Assembly (NCBI RefSeq): GCF_035083965.1
Contig: NC_089735.1
Location: 13,762,501-13,826,500, forward strand
Source of the DNA: Branchiostoma lanceolatum
Lineage: Eukaryota > Chordata > Leptocardii > Amphioxiformes > Branchiostomatidae
Direction: 5' to 3'
Length of the DNA stretch: 64,000 nt
Shown: piece by piece, positions 1 through 11,989 of the stretch
How positions within the stretch are numbered: position 1 is the stretch's first letter
Layout of the letters: each line of letters begins with the position of its first letter
Translations under genes and position numbers: made by a program
Notes under the pieces: generated by a model
What the model saw: only the letters and a program-made list of their open reading frames with translations
Databases searched by the model: none
Told to the model about the DNA's origin: nothing

Positions 1-1
1 T

Positions 2-2197
2 CCAATCAGCCATAGAATCAAAACCACGAGTGCATCCTCCAACACAACCGCCTGGTTGGAGGGAGACAATTATCTCGACTGGTATGGCGCGGAAAGTGGA
101 CAGGTACGCTACTGTTATTCGTTCATTGCGCTTGTGGAGGGTTGTGCCGTTGTTGTTGGCATTGGCATACTCGTAATTATCATTAATTCAATTGGTAGTC
201 CCGTTTCACGTTCATGTCTGCTAGAGAGTTGAGCCCCCCTCTCACTGGACCCGTGGCACGCTGGCGGCGTCGTTGCGTCCTAAACTGGATTTGTATTACC
301 CTTGACTCTATAATGGGAATATCATTCAAAACGTACAAGTATGACCAAAAAGACAACAAACACGATGAAATTCGTCGAGTGCCTTGTCAATTCAATCGGC
401 CGCGGCGACGCCGTCAGCGTGCCGCGGGTCCAGTGAGAGGGGAGCTTAAGGAACAACATCTCACAAAAACTGTTTGTAATGCATCATAGGTAGCCTTCAC
501 AATCTTTATCTTCAATATTATACATATATCTATTATCTACTTTTTAGGGTGATGGAGCACATGGTAGTTCTCTGGTCTGGACCACGAATGACGCCAACTA
601 CAATGAGACAGTCAGCACTGATGGGTACGGCTACACGCCTCTCAACCAGTGGGGACCCGACTACTGGATGCTGGAGGTAGACATAGATTGTACACGAACA
701 GAAAACGGTACGTTCTGTTTTTGTCGTACCATAGAACGACAGAAAATTGAGAACAACATTCTTCGGACAGCCAAAGATCATGGCTATACTGTCTCGAACC
801 TTTTGTGACTGAAAAGATTTTGATTGCCTCAGAGCCTTGCCGACAATCGGCTCTGTCACCGAACGACGAATGCGCCTTTAGATTGACTTCCCTGTTTTCC
901 CAAAACCTTACGAATAGATATTATTTTGAACAAAAGACCCAACATACGTTACAAGGGGGAAAATTGGCGGTGTAAAGTTCACCCGACTAAAGGTAACACA
1001 TAGCTGTAAAACGGTTAAATCTTAAAAGTTGACAATAGAGATTTTTGCTTGTATTCTAATATGTCCTCCTGCACTCAACAGAGTTGCCATAGTAACGATG
1101 CCCCAGCAGTTCTAAACGTCGCCATTGGTAATTATGCAGTTTTTCGTCATATTGTTGCAGGTTGGTTTGAGGTGAAAGCTCTCCTTGGTTACGGCTGTGA
1201 TCGCCGATGGGAAGGCGTCCTTGAAGAACAAGGAATGTGTTCTGGAACGGCGGCCGGAACAAAGCCCTACTCCTCCGACAACCACTTTGCACAGTGCGGC
1301 AAGGTCAACGTCTTCGAGTTTGAAGAATCCACTTGCACAATCAACAACTTCGAAGACAACAATACTACCCCCCAAGAAGAAGAAGTATCCAACCCCTCTT
1401 CAACCTCTGCTTTGGAAGCATCTTCCCACTCTCCAACCTCTGCTTGGAAAGAATCCACCCCCTCTTCAACCTCTGCTTTAGACGTATCAACCCCCTCTTC
1501 AACATCTGCTTTAGACGTATCCACCCCCTCTTCAACATCTGCATTAGACGTATCCAACCCCTCTTCAACCTCTGCTTTAGACGTATCCAACCCCTCTTCA
1601 ACCTCTGCTTTAGACGTATCCAACCCCGCTTCAACCTCTGCTTTAGACGTATCCACCCCCTCTTCAACCTCTGCTTTAGACGTATCCACCCCCTCTTCAA
1701 CCTCTGCTTTAGACGTATCAACCCCCTCTTCAACCTCTGCTTTAGACGTATCAACCCCCTCTTCAACATCTGCTTTAGACGTATCCACCCCCTCTTCAAC
1801 CTCTGCTTTAGACGTATCAACCCCCTCTTCAACATCTGCTTTAGACGTATCCACCCCCTCTTCAACATCTGCATTAGACGTATCCACCCCCTCTTCAACA
1901 TCTGCATTAGACGTATCCAACCCCTCTTCAACCTCTGCTTTAGACGTATCCAACCCCTCTTCAACCTCTGCTTTAGACGTATCCAACCCCTCTTCAACCT
2001 CTGCATTAGAGGTATCCAACCCCTCTTCAACCTCTGCTTTAGACGTATCCAACCCCTCTCCAACCTCTGCTTTGGAAAGATCCACCCCCTTTTCAACTTC
2101 TGCTATGGAAAGATCCAAAGCACCCAGGTGTCAAGGTGGCAACATTACTACTTTTGCTCTGATGATGTTCTGTGCTCTGATTGCTACAGTGTTTTGA
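2..2197 (+). CDS. 3' part of a secreted, probably GPI-anchored protein with a Ser/Thr/Pro repeat stalk
   Basis: I do not recognise the family. Three exons fit in phase: 2-103 (open to the left, donor gtacgc), 548-707 (after tttttag, donor gtacgt) and 1161-2197 (after ttgttgcag, stop tga). The first two exons and the start of the third encode a compact extracellular-looking domain with six Cys and several N-glycosylation sites (NTT, NET). From about residue EEEVSN the protein becomes 22 repeats of 11 residues (consensus DVSTPSSTSAL), a mucin-like stalk likely to be O-glycosylated. It ends in a short spacer and a hydrophobic tail (TTFALMMFCALIATVF) directly at the stop, as in GPI-attachment signals. 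A polyadenylation signal follows. The 5' end is outside the window. Alternative: a type I membrane protein with no cytoplasmic tail. Confidence 0.6.
1382..2107 (+). repeat. 33-bp coding minisatellite, 22 units
   Basis: Exactly 726 bp, or 22 x 33 bp, each encoding 11 residues. Units differ mainly at S-T-P versus S-N-P and in synonymous positions (aacctctgc versus aacatctgc). The outer units are the most divergent (PTSAW, PFSTSAM) and the inner ones nearly identical, as expected for replication slippage or unequal exchange in the middle. Because 33 is a multiple of 3 and the unit has few stops, several frames on both strands stay open; only the plus frame joining the upstream exons is credible. 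Confidence 0.9.
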
Positions 2198-2211
2198 CAC
2201 GATGCGCAATC

Positions 2212-2217
2212 AATAAA
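2212..2217 (+). promoter_or_regulatory. polyadenylation signal AATAAA
   Basis: AATAAA lies 15 bases after the stop codon of the repeat-stalk gene, a plausible 3' end signal for its mRNA. Confidence 0.5.
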
Positions 2218-4603
2218 CAAGTAGTCAGACAAACGAACGAATAGACACAACTGTAATGTTCGATGGCCGACCTTATGCCATTTTGGAGCCTAAATATTTT
2301 CATGTCAATAACAGTAGAAGCCAAATATTAGTGTGGTGCATTACGTGCATGTTTACAAGTCTTAACTTATATGCAAGTATGGTAACGAAGAAAATGATTG
2401 TAAAATTCGTTAAGATAATTTCTTGTGCTGATCTTTGATTTTGCTACCGCAAACGACAGGACAGCGGTTGTTAGACTTAGGTAAATCAAAATGTAATCAT
2501 AGCCAATCTACATGAAAAATCTAGTTCTAATCATTTCTTGTGGATCTACAATTAGAATTTCTGTAATCATAGATGCGATATCGTAGAGGAAAAGGGGTGT
2601 AACGATATCTAACTTATAGAGAAGATAGTTCCTTTTAATTCCTTTTTTTGTCACGCAGATTTAGTATGTGACTATAAGTAATGCATAGCTTAAACTATCA
2701 ACAGTTTCACTTAAAATAGTTAAAGTAACCGAAATAAGAGTTGTTGTGAGCATAGTTAAATATTTATCAAGGAAAGTGATAAGTGCTGATATGAAAGATA
2801 CTTGTACTAAACTGACATAGTTCTAATGTGACGCAATGTCATTATGCGTAATACTTATGTTAGGGTATATCTGACGTGGTACTTATCTGACTTGTGATTG
2901 GTCAAGGTTGATCGGCTGACGGCTTTTCCAAGATGGCCGACCCATGACGCCACAAGTCAATATGGTGGCGTCATTTAGCGAAAGGTGAAACAGAATAGGA
3001 TTTTAGCATAACTATATGAATAACGCCCTTTTAGAAGTTGTGTAGAACTTAACTGAAAACTATTACTTATATGATATTTCCATATTCATTATTCTAAAAC
3101 AGTGCGATACGTATAAGCATCTATATCCCCATTACTGCTAGATGGTAAGTAGCCTGTTATGTTTGTTTCTGTGAAGGTATAAGGTCATTAAACTCTGGGT
3201 TCAGAATACAAAATGTCCTGTTCGCGATCGCGTTCTTTGTAAAGAATGGTTCGGACTATAAGTTATGCCAAAACAGCATTTCTTTATTGGTTTCCATTAC
3301 ATTGACTACATATGGCACATGAATCTGAGTACATGAGTACATACGCGAGATACATGCGTAAGGTATCTTTAAAATTAAATCACAATGTAGAGTGACGTGA
3401 CCTGGCGTAAGATCAGTTAACGTTGTATCGCATCAGAATTACCTGACTGATAAAGTAATAATCATGGTGGTAACTTAGGACTGAATATATCACAGAAAAC
3501 CATCTGGTATACAGACAAAACTTCCGTACATTATGAAATATTGATAAATCTACGTGTACGACTGTTCAGTGTAAAGCTTCTAGATACATTTCAATGATCA
3601 CAAAACACACGATCATATCTTGTACACGTTTGTATTCACTTCACTTCCAAACTGGCAAATTCTAAATTCTACCCACATATTAATATACTCATATACCAGA
3701 CGAAGCTTTCTGGTCAATAGAAGTCGTACTGTTTTCTATTCCAAAATTAAAGTCACTAAAGTTCATTGAACGATTCGTTCTCGGTGGTATAATCATTATA
3801 TATACAGCTGTAAATGAATTACACAAAACTGCCTGTACATAATCTCTCACAGATTTGAACAGACTATCTCATAAGATACGACGTCACAATCTCCACAATG
3901 CCTTCAATATATATATCACTACAGTTTACAATTATGTCTTGTTATTGCTCGATCATGGTAAGAACACCAACGGATTTAGTAATTTTTCTGTCTTAAATTC
4001 TAACCAGAAAAAAAACGAATCACGATTACAGGTTGCTTTAATCGGGGCTCAATAACTTAAATCTAGATTTTACACTTTCAACTTGTTCTTATTGACTTTT
4101 ACCGGAAACTGACGAAAAAACATCCCACAGTGTTGGCGAGGAGTTGGCCTGTCTCCTATGTACGTCCGGTAAAAGAATGAGACAACATATTCTAAATCTC
4201 CGGATCCATGTTTGGAATGTGGACTGCCTTGGCAAAGTTGTATATTAGTACCAATAATGATTTAACGTGAATAGTCCAATCAATGAAGACACACAAAATT
4301 TTATGGTGATCATACGGTAGGAATAGTACTTTTTACTGCAACATAAAAAAACATAGCGATGCCGCACTCAACCACGGCACGCTTATGTAAGCGACATCAC
4401 TAAACACAAGGACCAAACACATGTGACGAATTATGAAACATTAACAGTACGGGAATAATACATGCAGTTACCGAGGTGTGAAAGAAAACAATGATACATA
4501 TAAAAAAACTTAGCATAATTATGTAAACGCTTAGTACCCAATATATATAGTTGAGTTACAGATAAAATTTGCGCATTGATATTTGAAGGTAATAAAGAAG
4601 ATC
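2218..4603. other. intergenic, no gene seen
   Basis: AT-rich sequence without a long or family-like reading frame, tandem repeat or RNA gene that I can recognise. It separates two convergent genes. Confidence 0.5.
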
Positions 4604-5199
4604 TTAAGCAAAAGAATAGTACGTACCTGGAGTGACTTGACAGATGAATGGTACAAGTTGTTCACAATATGCATTGTACCATTTGTATTTCTTGGTGGGG
4701 TCGTAGAAGACGCAGTTTCTTCTCCTGCTGCCGGTCTGAGAATAGGTCGGTGGTTGTCCCGGACCCCAAGAGGTGTAGTTCCCTAGTGCAGTACCGTCCA
4801 TCCACTCAAAGCTTCCGTCTTCCTGCCAATCGTGCAGGCCGAAGCGCACACATACCCGGCTTGTGAACGCTGCGGCCTCATGTAGAGAGATCAGGAAGGC
4901 GTTGGTATCAGCATCTCGGGGCATGGCCAAGGTACCGCCCAATTGACGACAGATCGCAGCAGATTCCGAGAAGCTCTTACGTGCGGTAAACACTTTGTAG
5001 CAGATTCCGCGCCACATTTTAAAGCCTTTGATACAACCTGTGGAAAAATCTTTTGCAACAGGAATAATAGAAATTGTAATTGACTTTTGTATTAACTAAA
5101 TTACTTCCATGAGTCAAAACATGCCCTTCATTGAGCTGAGCAGTGCGATGTATCACTTTTGGAGATATTATTTGGGTGTATCTGAGTGTATGTCTGTCC

Positions 5200-5248
<49 letters not shown>

Positions 5249-6680
5249 TTTTCCGCATATTTGTGGTCAGCGTAACTTAGGAAGGTCTTGACAGGCCAAC
5301 AGGACCACTTTCCCCTGGACATCTAGGTGGCTCCGTAGGCATATGATATGAATGAATGAACTTTATTGCTCAACAATCGTACATGGTACAATGTATGACA
5401 TTAGATCAACAATACTACAAGGCTGAACTATCCTACAATTCTAAGTAAAAATATCATCGAAACCAGTATATGGGTTACAATATAGTCATGTAGGGGTAAT
5501 TCTGTCTCTCTTCTCGAATGATTTATGTAGAAATTGACCTATGTAGATGGATCGTGGTGAATAAATTCTAATTTATGATTTTACTTACGTTCCAGCTTGG
5601 TTAATCGTTGGTCGTTGATGCTGCTCCGCGCTGCAACCACCCCTACCTCGTCAGAAAGTGTGTCCATCTTAGCTATATTTACAAAGAAAGAACATGGCCA
5701 TTGCTGAAAACAATGCGTATGAGGTGAACCTCATTGTTGAAACTCAACAATTACCCAGCAAAATGTCAACTTGCTTTTCAAAACTTTACAGCGGGCAAAT
5801 TAAACAAACATAAAGTAATGAAACGTGCCATACCTGCCAAATAAGGGAACAGTATGGTAATGATCAGAGCGAACACAAGGCTTGTGGTTGGCTTAAGTGG
5901 CAGCAGCTTGCGTAGGAGGGAACACTTTGTCTTCTTAACGTCACCACCGTTAACGTCTGTCGATAGAAGAAGAATACAGTTATTGATTTGTGGGATGAGC
6001 CGAATTAAACTTTGGCAGTGTTTTTCCGTGTTTTTTGTGGTGACCTCTCAGGTGTAAATGAGTACCTAGCTTCGGTTAGGGACATCCCTCGGATAGGACG
6101 TTAAATGGAGGTCCCGTGTTTGAGGAGACTTATCGAAAAGAGTAGGGTCCTTCCCGGTGTGAATGGTTCAAAACCTACAGCCCTATGGCCGCACATGGGT
6201 TCGGTCTTAGTAATAGCCTCCGGCTAGTTGGCCAACCCTGGCATGTACATGCTGAACCAATAAATAGATTAAAAAAAGTCAGCCGGGGTTACCAATCATT
6301 GAGGCTGAAAAACGTTTACCTTCTGTGTAGGAGTACAGCGGGTTGGGTACGTTCGCAGCAGCGTGCGCACGTGCCCGCCAATCAGTCTGCGGGTGCTGTG
6401 TGGGCTGCGGCTTGTGTGCGGTCCCTAGAAGAAAATGTCGAAATCAGCATTAGCTTATCTCTAAGCAAGTAGCATGTGTTACACAATCTCTTGCTGTCAG
6501 GGGTTGATAGGGCCTCGGTAGTGAAAGTGGTGCTAGACACCGTGTACTCGATATAGCCAGGCTAACCTATAAGCTGAAACGTGTATTATACATATACATA
6601 TATAATCTCTAAGCTGAGAACATCCTACCTGTTGTGTCACCAGTCTGGGGCTGCTGTCCTCCTAAAGTCGACATGATCAT
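4604..6680 (-). CDS. type II transmembrane C-type lectin-like protein, five exons
   Basis: Exons (minus strand): 6680-6629, 6424-6320, 5956-5834, 5672-5589 and 5037-4604. All junctions are GT-AG and all introns are phase 1; the joined frame is 265 residues. Order: N-terminal cytoplasmic tail with an NPLY motif (NPxY-type), a Cys and a basic stretch; one membrane segment (TTSLVFALIITILFPYLA); a short neck with coiled-coil character (AKMDTLSDEVG...NDQRLTKLE); then a long-form C-type lectin domain starting CIKGFKMWRGICYKVF and ending FICQVTPG, with the expected Cys. The EPN/QPD calcium-sugar motif is replaced by PGQPP and WND by WYN, so classical calcium-dependent sugar binding is doubtful. Start chosen at ATG 6680 (another at 6674; the frame is open upstream). 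A donor-like gtacgt at 4626-4621 means the last exon may splice on rather than stop at 4604. Confidence 0.85.
5203..5249. repeat. (TG)n microsatellite
   Basis: An uninterrupted TG run inside the last intron of the lectin gene. Confidence 0.95.
5350..5432 (-). mobile_element. probable LINE 3' tail
   Basis: Read on the minus strand this ends in ...caataaagttcattcattc, a 3' end with a short ATTC repeat typical of CR1/L2-like LINE tails. No coding part is present. The family call is inference. Confidence 0.35.
6050..6190 (+). mobile_element. SINE fragment (body only)
   Basis: Shares an ordered series of motifs (gagtacctagcttcggtt, ttaaatggagg, cttatcgaaaagagtaggg) with the SINE at 15275-15612, but lacks its tRNA-like head. 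It lies in an intron of the lectin gene. Confidence 0.7.
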
Positions 6681-6779
6681 GATGCCGCTTGTCAAGTTTC
6701 TGGGAGCCGCACAAACACGTCCTACCTCAGCCAGGTGCTCAAGTTGTTTACGCAAATCCAGAGACCCCCAGCAATTCAT

Positions 6780-7760
6780 CCCTTTACTGAAAGAGCTTAA
6801 GAAGCAACGATTAATGTGAACCATTATGAATAAAACCAAAATATATCCAAAACCACACAAGAAAATATGATGTCCTTGATTATTCGGATCGATTGTCTCG
6901 TATCGTCTCGTACTCCAAGGACACTATTACATAACATAATGTCATTGGAATAGCTAACAGCTTTGGTCGGTAAAAATTGAAAACCGCCTAAACAATATCT
7001 ATTGCAACAACTTTTGGGCTGCACTATGTTATCATTTTTCCATTGTCTGTCTTTCTTGTGTAATTTACGCAAAAGGTGTGACTTGAGGTCCCAGACCAAA
7101 GTATTTTGCCCTTTACTGAACGAAATTATATAAGAAGTAGAGATCAAAGAGAACCATTGTGAATTAATATCCGCAAGACGAGACGCTTTATTCTAATAAC
7201 TAGGGACATTACATATAATATAATATGATATAATGTCCTTGGTTACTCAGATGAATTGTCTCGTATCGTATCGTATCGTATTCCAAGAACATTAAAAACA
7301 TTATGTCCTTGGAATAGCTAACAGCTTTGGTCGGTAGAAATTGAAAGCCATATAAACAATCAATTCTCACAACGTTTTTTTGTTGTTGCTAAAATTATCA
7401 TTCGTTTTTCCGTCGTCTGTCCTGTGTGTTGAAAAGACGCAAAAGTTGTGATTTGTATCCCAAGACCCAAGTATTTTTGTCCTTTACTGAACGAAATTGA
7501 TAAGCATAAATCAATGCGAACCATTGTTAATTTGTATCCAAGGCGAGACAATTCATCCCAATAACCAAGGACACACGTGGTGAACATAATGGCATTGGTT
7601 ATTCGAATGAATTATCCCATATTGTGTCGTATTCCAAGGACATGATATATATATAATCCATGTCCTTGGAATGGCTAATAGTTCAGGTCGGTGAAAATTA
7701 AAAGACACGTAGACAATATCAATCCAATCATCACACCGTATTTTTGCATTACATAAGTGG
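6780..7760. repeat. about 360-bp tandem repeat, about 2.7 copies
   Basis: Motifs such as ctttactgaa (6780, 7110, 7491) and aatagctaacagctttggtc (about 6948, 7310, 7670 diverged) recur in the same order at about 360-bp spacing. Each unit carries a short palindrome of the type ccaaggacat...atgtccttgg; the best is at 7631-7672 with 14-bp arms. It lies directly upstream of the lectin gene's first exon, so it may overlap its promoter. Confidence 0.75.
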
Positions 7761-8364
7761 CTTAGGGACGTATGCCCGCTCCCTCTGATGTGTTCCTCAT
7801 AAAGCTGTTGTCTTCTTTTTTGTACTCTTCTCCAATCAGATTACTGATAAGTTTCTTTGGAATATTCATGGCCTTTCGATCAGTGCCAGCGATATATACG
7901 AGTCTGCAACGACGTCTATTCTTTCGAAGTAGGTATACTGACGAAAGGCTCGTATGCGCACTTTTAAAAGGGATGAAATCAAGTCGAAAATGTTTTGCAG
8001 TGGGGATATGTCTTTTTAACAAATTACGTCTTAAAACCATGACAAAAACAGTATGGATAAGATTAATAAAATTTATGCATAATAAGCTAATATATAACTT
8101 TATCACACTCAGTACGAATACTAGAACAGTTCCTGTAATGAAATGGAAAAGTGCTGCTAAGTGTACATGTATATGTGGCAAAAACGACTCTTGTATTTAG
8201 ATCAATTTCTAGTGCCACTGAGAATAAGTTGCCAGCAAATATTTGCTTTCTTGTAGTCAACCATTAACAAAAGTTACTATTTAACTTTCTCGGGCGATCC
8301 TTATTTGCACTGGTATTCACCACACAACTACTAATTCTGTACTGCTTGTAACGAAGATATTAGG
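7761..8364. other. intergenic, no gene supported
   Basis: Frames of about 140 codons are open on both strands over the same bases, but neither resembles a known domain and there is no splice or codon support. It holds the likely 5' flank of the SRD5A-like gene; I see no clear TATA box. Confidence 0.4.
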
Positions 8365-11300
8365 ATGTCTGAAATGCTGGAGACGGTTACCAGCTTCCTC
8401 TACAACATGTTGCCGAGTAACGAAGAGGCTCTTGTGGGCAGACTCGCCTACGTTATGCTAGGGCTGTCTGTGCCCGTGTTCTTTATTACCGTTTTCGTCA
8501 AGGTGGCCGAGTATGGCCGCTACACGGTGAAATCGTCCTGGGAGCTGACAGCTCGGACGGCGTGGCTGTTCCAGGAGCTGCCCTCGTTTGCTGTTCCAGT
8601 GATACTCGTGCTGTCCGGTCGTGCTGGCAGGATGACACAGCTGCCCAACCAGGTGCTAATGGCCATGTTTGTGGCACACTACTTCCAGAGGTAGGGACCA
8701 ACTTAGACCTTAGGTCTTCCTGTATCTACAGGCACACCGGGCAGCATGTTTCCATGTATATGTAGTTCTGTCGATTGCGGCGCCTGTAACCTCTTTCCAA
8801 AGGATGCCAATGACCGACTAAACATGACAAAAGGTTTTCTACAGGTACATTGTCTTGGTCACATAATCGCCTAGCTCTGAGAAAATTTACAACAGTTTGT
8901 GTACATCATAAAAGTCTAAAATGCTTGTTCAGTCTGTACTTGTACAACCTCGTAAATTCTTTCACCAGGTTGCTGCGCTTACTCACTGGGTAGTAAGGCT
9001 CTTTGTAGTTTGTACACAATGAAAAACAAATATCTGCATCATTGTCCTCAGGAAGGTAGCAGACCGAAACGGTGGCAGGGAATTGTTATTGATTGTGTAC
9101 CAAACATGTTGCGCTGCTAATACCAAATTAAACTTTAACTTTGTTTGAATTGCATCAACAAAATACCCGTGGAGAGCTAGTCAACGATTGCTGGTATAGA
9201 TTACAGCTAACAATACTACCACGGCATCTAAATTATGAAATGCCCGCATTATATAGGGACAAATGTTTAAGGTATTCAGAATGTATCATACATGTAGCTA
9301 TAGAAGACAGTGACATTTTTGTAAACTTCGACAATACAAATGTTCTTGTAATAAAAGTATATAAAAGACGTCATGAAAGAATCCTCCGATGGTCACTATA
9401 CACGCATTGGTAGCATATTATTTTTTTACCGTATGTCTATGAAATTTAAATTTCAGGACATTCATCTTTTCGCTTCTGATCCGGGGCGGGAAGAAGACGC
9501 CGTTCCATATCTTCCGTGACGCGTTCGTGTTCTGCACGTATAAAGGATACATGCAGGGCAGGTACCTCGCCGAGTTTGCGCACTACCCCGATACATGGCT
9601 GGCCGACACGCGGTGCATCGTGGGTAAGTCAACAAAATCGACCTTGGCATTAAATGGACTCAATCAATTGCGAGTTAAGCTTCCCCGCTGAGCAGTTGCG
9701 TAAGACTTCCCGGCCTACAGCCTATGGGCTAATGGATACTGTCTTGCCACGGTAGATCTGTTTGGAGATTAAAGAACTTGTGTATTACCTCGCTCCAGGC
9801 ATCGGCATGTTCCTGGTGGGGATGGCTATCAATCTTCACGCCGACCACGTTCTGAGGAACCTTCGGAAGCCTGGAGAGACAGGCTACAAGATCCCACAAG
9901 ATAGACTGCTTTACTAAGGATAAAACAAAGAGAATGATATAATCAGTGATAATGGCATTTAGTATCGATGATATTAGTGGGAAGACGAACAATGAAACTT
10001 CTATTTGTAACTACAGGTCTTTAGGTTCTCTGAAATTTTACACAGCTAATAACAATCAGTGCCCACTACCGTTTCGGTATTCCTTTTGCTACCTTCAATG
10101 ATCATGACTAAATTTATTTTACACTGCTAGCTAGGTGGCGCTTTAGTGAGAAGAACGCAGTCCCAAACGTGACTGAGCATGCATCCCCCCACTCACCACA
10201 TTACATGACTGGAGTATTTCTACAACACACTTAATTGAAAAGATTCGGAAAAGAAGTTGAGACTTTTCCGCAAAAATGAAAGTGCTTATCATTTTTTTCT
10301 TTACATTATCATTGGCGGAATGTTCACGTACGTTTCCGGTGCCAACTTCTTCGGTGAGATTGTTGAGTGGACAGGTTTCGCCATCGCCTGTTGGTCTCTC
10401 CCGGCGGCAGCCTTCGCGGTCTTCACCGCGTCAAACATCGGCCCTAGAGCCTACCGCCATCACAAGTACGTACAATCTTAATTCACGTATTTGTTTGTAG
10501 CAGGATGTTACTGTCATTTCCAACGCAAACAGCACAGCTTCTATGACGTCATTCTATGCAGATAAACACGTGACTCATTTGATTCGAGGTTGCAGAAAGT
10601 CTATGACGTCCCCCGTCTCTATCATAAGGGTTGTTTGTAAAGGCTGGTGTTTTTATTTGTATTAGCCATCCATACAGACTTTCCCCTTTATACTGCTTTC
10701 ACAGTTGATACGCAGTTCAGCATTATGTTACAAAATCCGAGAACCAAAATATCAATACAATGTGCCTTTAGTACTTAGTAATATGTTATGTTATGTGGTG
10801 TAAATGATTACAATTGACAAAGATGTTTCTGTTTTACTTAATGTTACAATGTTGGCATGTTGCTACCTTGAATACGCAGTCTATCATCGCTGCAAGTACT
10901 AGGCAACTTGAACATTTACACAATGAGTTTTGCTTTTGGCAGATTTTTAACAACTGTAATTGAACTTTTCTTTAAAAAAAAGTACAATTCATTGCATCAT
11001 GGGAAATCATATAATTATACTCATGTGCATATGGTTACATAAAAACCTTACATGATAGAATAGATATTGCAAATAAGTTATATACAAGTCACACAGCGTG
11101 GTGTGCAAAATATTGCACCTGAATTTTCTAGTTTGTTCCGAAATCCTTAATATATTCTCTTATACTTCTTAATGTGCACGATGAATAATACATAAAGCAA
11201 AAAGATACAATAGATATATGCAATAAATACAATATCAACTTACTGTAGTTCTAAAACTACATTTGCATACTTGATTACCTTGACAGATGCACACCTTTGG

Positions 11301-11865
11301 TAATGTAAAAGTAGAACTAGTTGGCTCACATAATTAAGAAGGCTTAGCGGCTGAATGGGTAGGTAAGGAAGGTGGTCATGGTTTAAAATACTACATACAT
11401 TTTCCTCACATTTTTTCCATAATCTGCGCTTTTTCAGTTAACAGTTCAATCACATTTTCCATAAAAACAATTTTGATGCAGTTTTCTATTGCCCATCCTT
11501 TTTTAATAGGACCTGTCTGTTACAAAGAGTTTGAAAAAAAAAAAAAAAAGTCACAGTCTTTGGACTCTTGGAGGCTGTAGAGGCAGTGGGTTCATGATCC
11601 AGTGTCTTAGGTACTGTCTTGGGATCCTCCCCAAGATTTCTGCCTCCCCGCCGAAAGTCTGGTACATTCTCAAGATCGCAAGATGAAGCCAGGAATAGAA
11701 TCTGTGACCTATGTGACCTGTGACCTATGTCTAACCTGTGTCCAGCCCACAGAAAAATTGTTACCACTTATACATTTAGTAACTTCTTCTATTTACAGGT
11801 GGTACCTGCAGAAGTTTGACAACTACCCGAAGAGCAGGAAGGCCGTCATCCCCTTCCTCATCTGA
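8365..11865 (+). CDS. SRD5A: 3-oxo-5-alpha-steroid 4-dehydrogenase (steroid 5-alpha-reductase), five exons
   Basis: Reduces the delta-4 double bond of 3-oxo steroids with NADPH in the ER membrane. Exons: 8365-8690, 9457-9623, 9799-about 9899, about 10314-10465 and 11799-11865; joined length about 270 residues against 254-259 in vertebrate SRD5A1/2. The hydrophobic N-terminal exon is followed by family blocks in order: TPFHIFRDAFVFCTYKGYMQ, INLHADHVLRNLRKPG, TGYKIPQ, GGMFTYVSGANFFGEIVEW, HHKWYLQKF and the C-terminus RKAVIPFLI, which matches the IPFL ending of vertebrate enzymes. Introns 1, 2 and 4 are GT-AG. Intron 3 (about 9900-10313) is not: no phase-consistent GT...AG pair joins KIPQ to GGMF. 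Whether it is the SRD5A1 or SRD5A2 type, or the ancestor of both, cannot be told here. Confidence 0.9.
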
Positions 11866-11989
11866 TAACATTGTCAGAACAGGAATATAATGTACAACTG
11901 TATACTATTATCTTTCATAAACACTGAAGAGCTCCAACATGTGCTTTGCGATTGCATGTCTTGTAATGTAGCTTAAATATAAACCAATA
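11866..11989 (+). other. 3' flank of the SRD5A-like gene
   Basis: AT-rich; no canonical AATAAA was seen before the interspersed repeat begins. Confidence 0.3.

Noticed and set aside
1267-2118. Long open frames on the minus strand and other plus frames over the 33-bp repeat
   Set aside because: They arise because the unit is a multiple of three; only the plus frame continues spliced exons and ends in a hydrophobic signal.
7762-8200. Overlapping frames of about 140 codons on both strands
   Set aside because: No domain, splice support or codon bias; overlapping open frames on both strands look like chance.
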